Below are positions 62,904 through 64,000 of a DNA stretch of 64,000 bases, piece by piece (position 1 is the first letter of the stretch; every line of letters starts with the position of its first letter). The DNA is from Gallionella capsiferriformans ES-2 (GTDB lineage Bacteria > Pseudomonadota > Gammaproteobacteria > Burkholderiales > Gallionellaceae). The notes below the pieces were generated by a model that did no database searches, was not told the origin of the DNA, and saw nothing but the letters and a program-made list of their open reading frames with translations. A program made the position numbers and the translations under genes. The stretch covers positions 2,852,001 through 2,916,000 of the forward strand of contig NC_014394.1 of assembly GCF_000145255.1 (NCBI RefSeq), given 5' to 3'.

Positions 62904-63878
62904 TCAGCGAGCGAAGACCTTGACCAACAAGCCTTTGGCCAATTCACCCGTGTAGTGTCCGGATTGTTGGCTGCGTTGTGCAGGACGTATGACCTGGATG
63001 CTGTTGCCATCGGCGATCATCAAACCAACATGTTCCGGTATGCACTCCATGCTCAGTTCCGATGTGCGTCCATGGGTTGCAACCCAAAGGAAGTCGCAAA
63101 AAGGGGTTTGTCGCTCAAGCAATTCGTAAGTGGATCTACTAATAAGGTAACTCCCTTTAATCTCAATCCCATGGAATGTAAGAGGGGCTGACTTATGGGC
63201 GCGCACTGCGGCCACTGCGTCAAACGTAAATCTCTGGCGAGCATTGAGAGGTGGTTCTGGGCTAACGTGCATGAACAATTCGTAACGGTCTGGACGTTCA
63301 ATGCCAGTCCATTCAGATCCGTTAGCGGATAACGCTGTAAAGACCTGCGCCTCCAGCATGGACTCAGACTGAAAGGAATCCGCTGGATTGATTTTTGGAA
63401 CTGCTACACCCTTTCCACGCGCTGTCCTTCCTTCTAGTACAGGACGATAGGCAAGCCAGGTTTCTCGCAGTTCCGCACGAGTTACGGTGCTAGCCACGAC
63501 TTGTTGTGCGATTTTCCGAAAGACATCATCGGGCATAACACGAGCCAGTTTTGAGAGAATTTCGATATTCTCGGGACTCACCTTGTCGGATAATTCATCA
63601 AGGGAAGGAATGGATACACCACTAGCAATTAAAGTCTTGCGTAACTCCTGGTAATACCTTGCTGCCGTGAGGTAACGCCAAAGGCTGGCTTCTTTCAAAT
63701 TAAGGGAAGGACTTAATGCCTTGAGCCATTCCGTAAAAGAGCCGGAAGATTTTTGCCAGTAGCCGCTATGATCTACCTGATCCAGCAGCAGACCAATTTG
63801 CGCCCATGAGCGAGCCTCGCCCTTTGCCATGGAGACGAGATCTGTGTTGATTTGTTGTGTAATCTGGCTGGTTGTCAT
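62904..63878 (-). CDS. PD-(D/E)XK nuclease-like protein related to MmcB, with an N-terminal helical domain
   Basis: A 324-residue protein without an assigned name. The C-terminal third looks like a restriction-endonuclease fold of the MmcB kind: helix Glu near 176 (MLEAQVFTAL), Asp 220 (FTFDAVAAV), E239-x-K241 (GIEIKGS), then CDFLWVA, IPEHVGLMIADG and IQVIRPAQ. Residues 20-75 are helical with a possible DNA-binding part (SFTEWLKALSPSLN to LWRYLTAARYY). The ATG at 63878 is chosen because the promoter -10 lies at 63904-63909, which rules out the GTG at 63905. It lies just before istA and shares its operator-like core. Confidence 0.7.
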   Translation of the reverse strand: MTTSQITQQINTDLVSMAKGEARSWAQIGLLLDQVDHSGYWQKSSGSFTEWLKALSPSLNLKEASLWRYLTAARYYQELRKTLIASGVSIPSLDELSDKVSPENIEILSKLARVMPDDVFRKIAQQVVASTVTRAELRETWLAYRPVLEGRTARGKGVAVPKINPADSFQSESMLEAQVFTALSANGSEWTGIERPDRYELFMHVSPEPPLNARQRFTFDAVAAVRAHKSAPLTFHGIEIKGSYLISRSTYELLERQTPFCDFLWVATHGRTSELSMECIPEHVGLMIADGNSIQVIRPAQRSQQSGHYTGELAKGLLVKVFAR

Positions 63879-63903
63879 GATCGTTGATTGTAAATTAGCA
63901 ATC

Positions 63904-63932
63904 ACTATAGCCAGCTAAAGCATGTAGGTCAA
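63904..63932 (-). promoter_or_regulatory. Promoter of the nuclease-like gene, with the istA-type operator core
   Basis: On the minus strand TTGACC (63927-63932), 17 bp, TATAGT (63904-63909). The spacer end and -10 read TTTAGCTGGCTATAGT, against ATATAGCCGGCTATATT at istA, so both genes share TAGCYGGCTATA at the same place relative to the -10. Confidence 0.72.
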
Positions 63933-64000
63933 GCATTCTCAGATGGATATGGAATGGCTATGCGCGAAGCCCGCTCCGCAGCCGCCACATACTTCGGTGG
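63933..64000. other. Right edge of the window, unassigned
   Basis: Sixty-eight bases that I cannot assign. A short frame on the plus strand from an ATG near 63954 (MAMREARSAAATYFGG) and a frame on the minus strand ending in TGA at 63929-63931 both run off the edge. Either could be the end or start of a gene outside the window. Confidence 0.2.

Overview
The window is chromosomal DNA from a betaproteobacterium. Gene content and order (ridA-recG-ubiC-ubiA, dusB-fis, purH-purD-tsaC-hemF, mltA-apaG, dapF-DUF484-xerC, rpe-gph-trpE, rpsP-rimM-trmD-rplS) are typical of that class. A CbbY-type sugar phosphatase next to rpe and a periplasmic delta-class carbonic anhydrase hint at CO2 fixation, and the whole would fit a Gallionellaceae-like iron-oxidiser. 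That placement is inference: no rRNA or tRNA gene is visible.

Layout. 1-2.9 kb: SAM-cycle operon ahcY-yvlD-metF behind an SAH riboswitch. 3-11.1 kb: tRNA hydroxylation factor, cytochrome b561, ridA, recG, the ubiquinone genes ubiC and ubiA, a methyltransferase and a bestrophin-like channel. 11.3-17.2 kb (minus strand): purH-purD-tsaC-hemF and dusB-fis. 17.3-23.9 kb: UbiH-like hydroxylase, DsbC-like protein, a LOV/GGDEF-like sensor with key residues lost, mltA, apaG, ilvA, 5-FTHF cycloligase. 23.9-31.5 kb: aceE-aceF (no lpd), nadD-rsfS-rlmH, maf-rng. 31.5-34.8 kb: delta carbonic anhydrase and the yggS-proC-yggT-yggU cluster. 34.9-41.9 kb: pilT-pilU, CoA-binding protein-tag-dapF-DUF484-xerC-rlmI. 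41.9-47.2 kb: ferredoxin reductase-like protein, SDR, apeB, htpG with a sigma-32 promoter. 47.2-55.3 kb (minus strand): rpe, a lipoprotein, gph, trpE, an FAD dehydrogenase, trpG, trpD and a GST. 55.3-60.1 kb: ffh, a repeat-filled spacer, a CcsA/YpjD protein and rpsP-rimM-trmD-rplS. 60.1-64 kb: a truncated LuxR-type regulator, an IS21-family element and a PD-(D/E)XK-nuclease-like gene.

Most of the window is ordinary housekeeping. Signals that stand out are: (1) a 16-residue leader peptide with two Trp codons between gph and trpE, whose own codons carry a perfect 9-nt complement of the trpE ribosome binding site; (2) near-identical promoters for istA and for the upstream nuclease-like gene, each with a TAGCYGGCTATA operator-like core over the -10 box; (3) a 43-bp tandem repeat between ffh and the CcsA/YpjD gene; (4) a GST whose conserved N terminus can only be made from a CTG start; (5) a LOV domain without its photoactive cysteine; and (6) long inverted repeats at two promoters or leaders.
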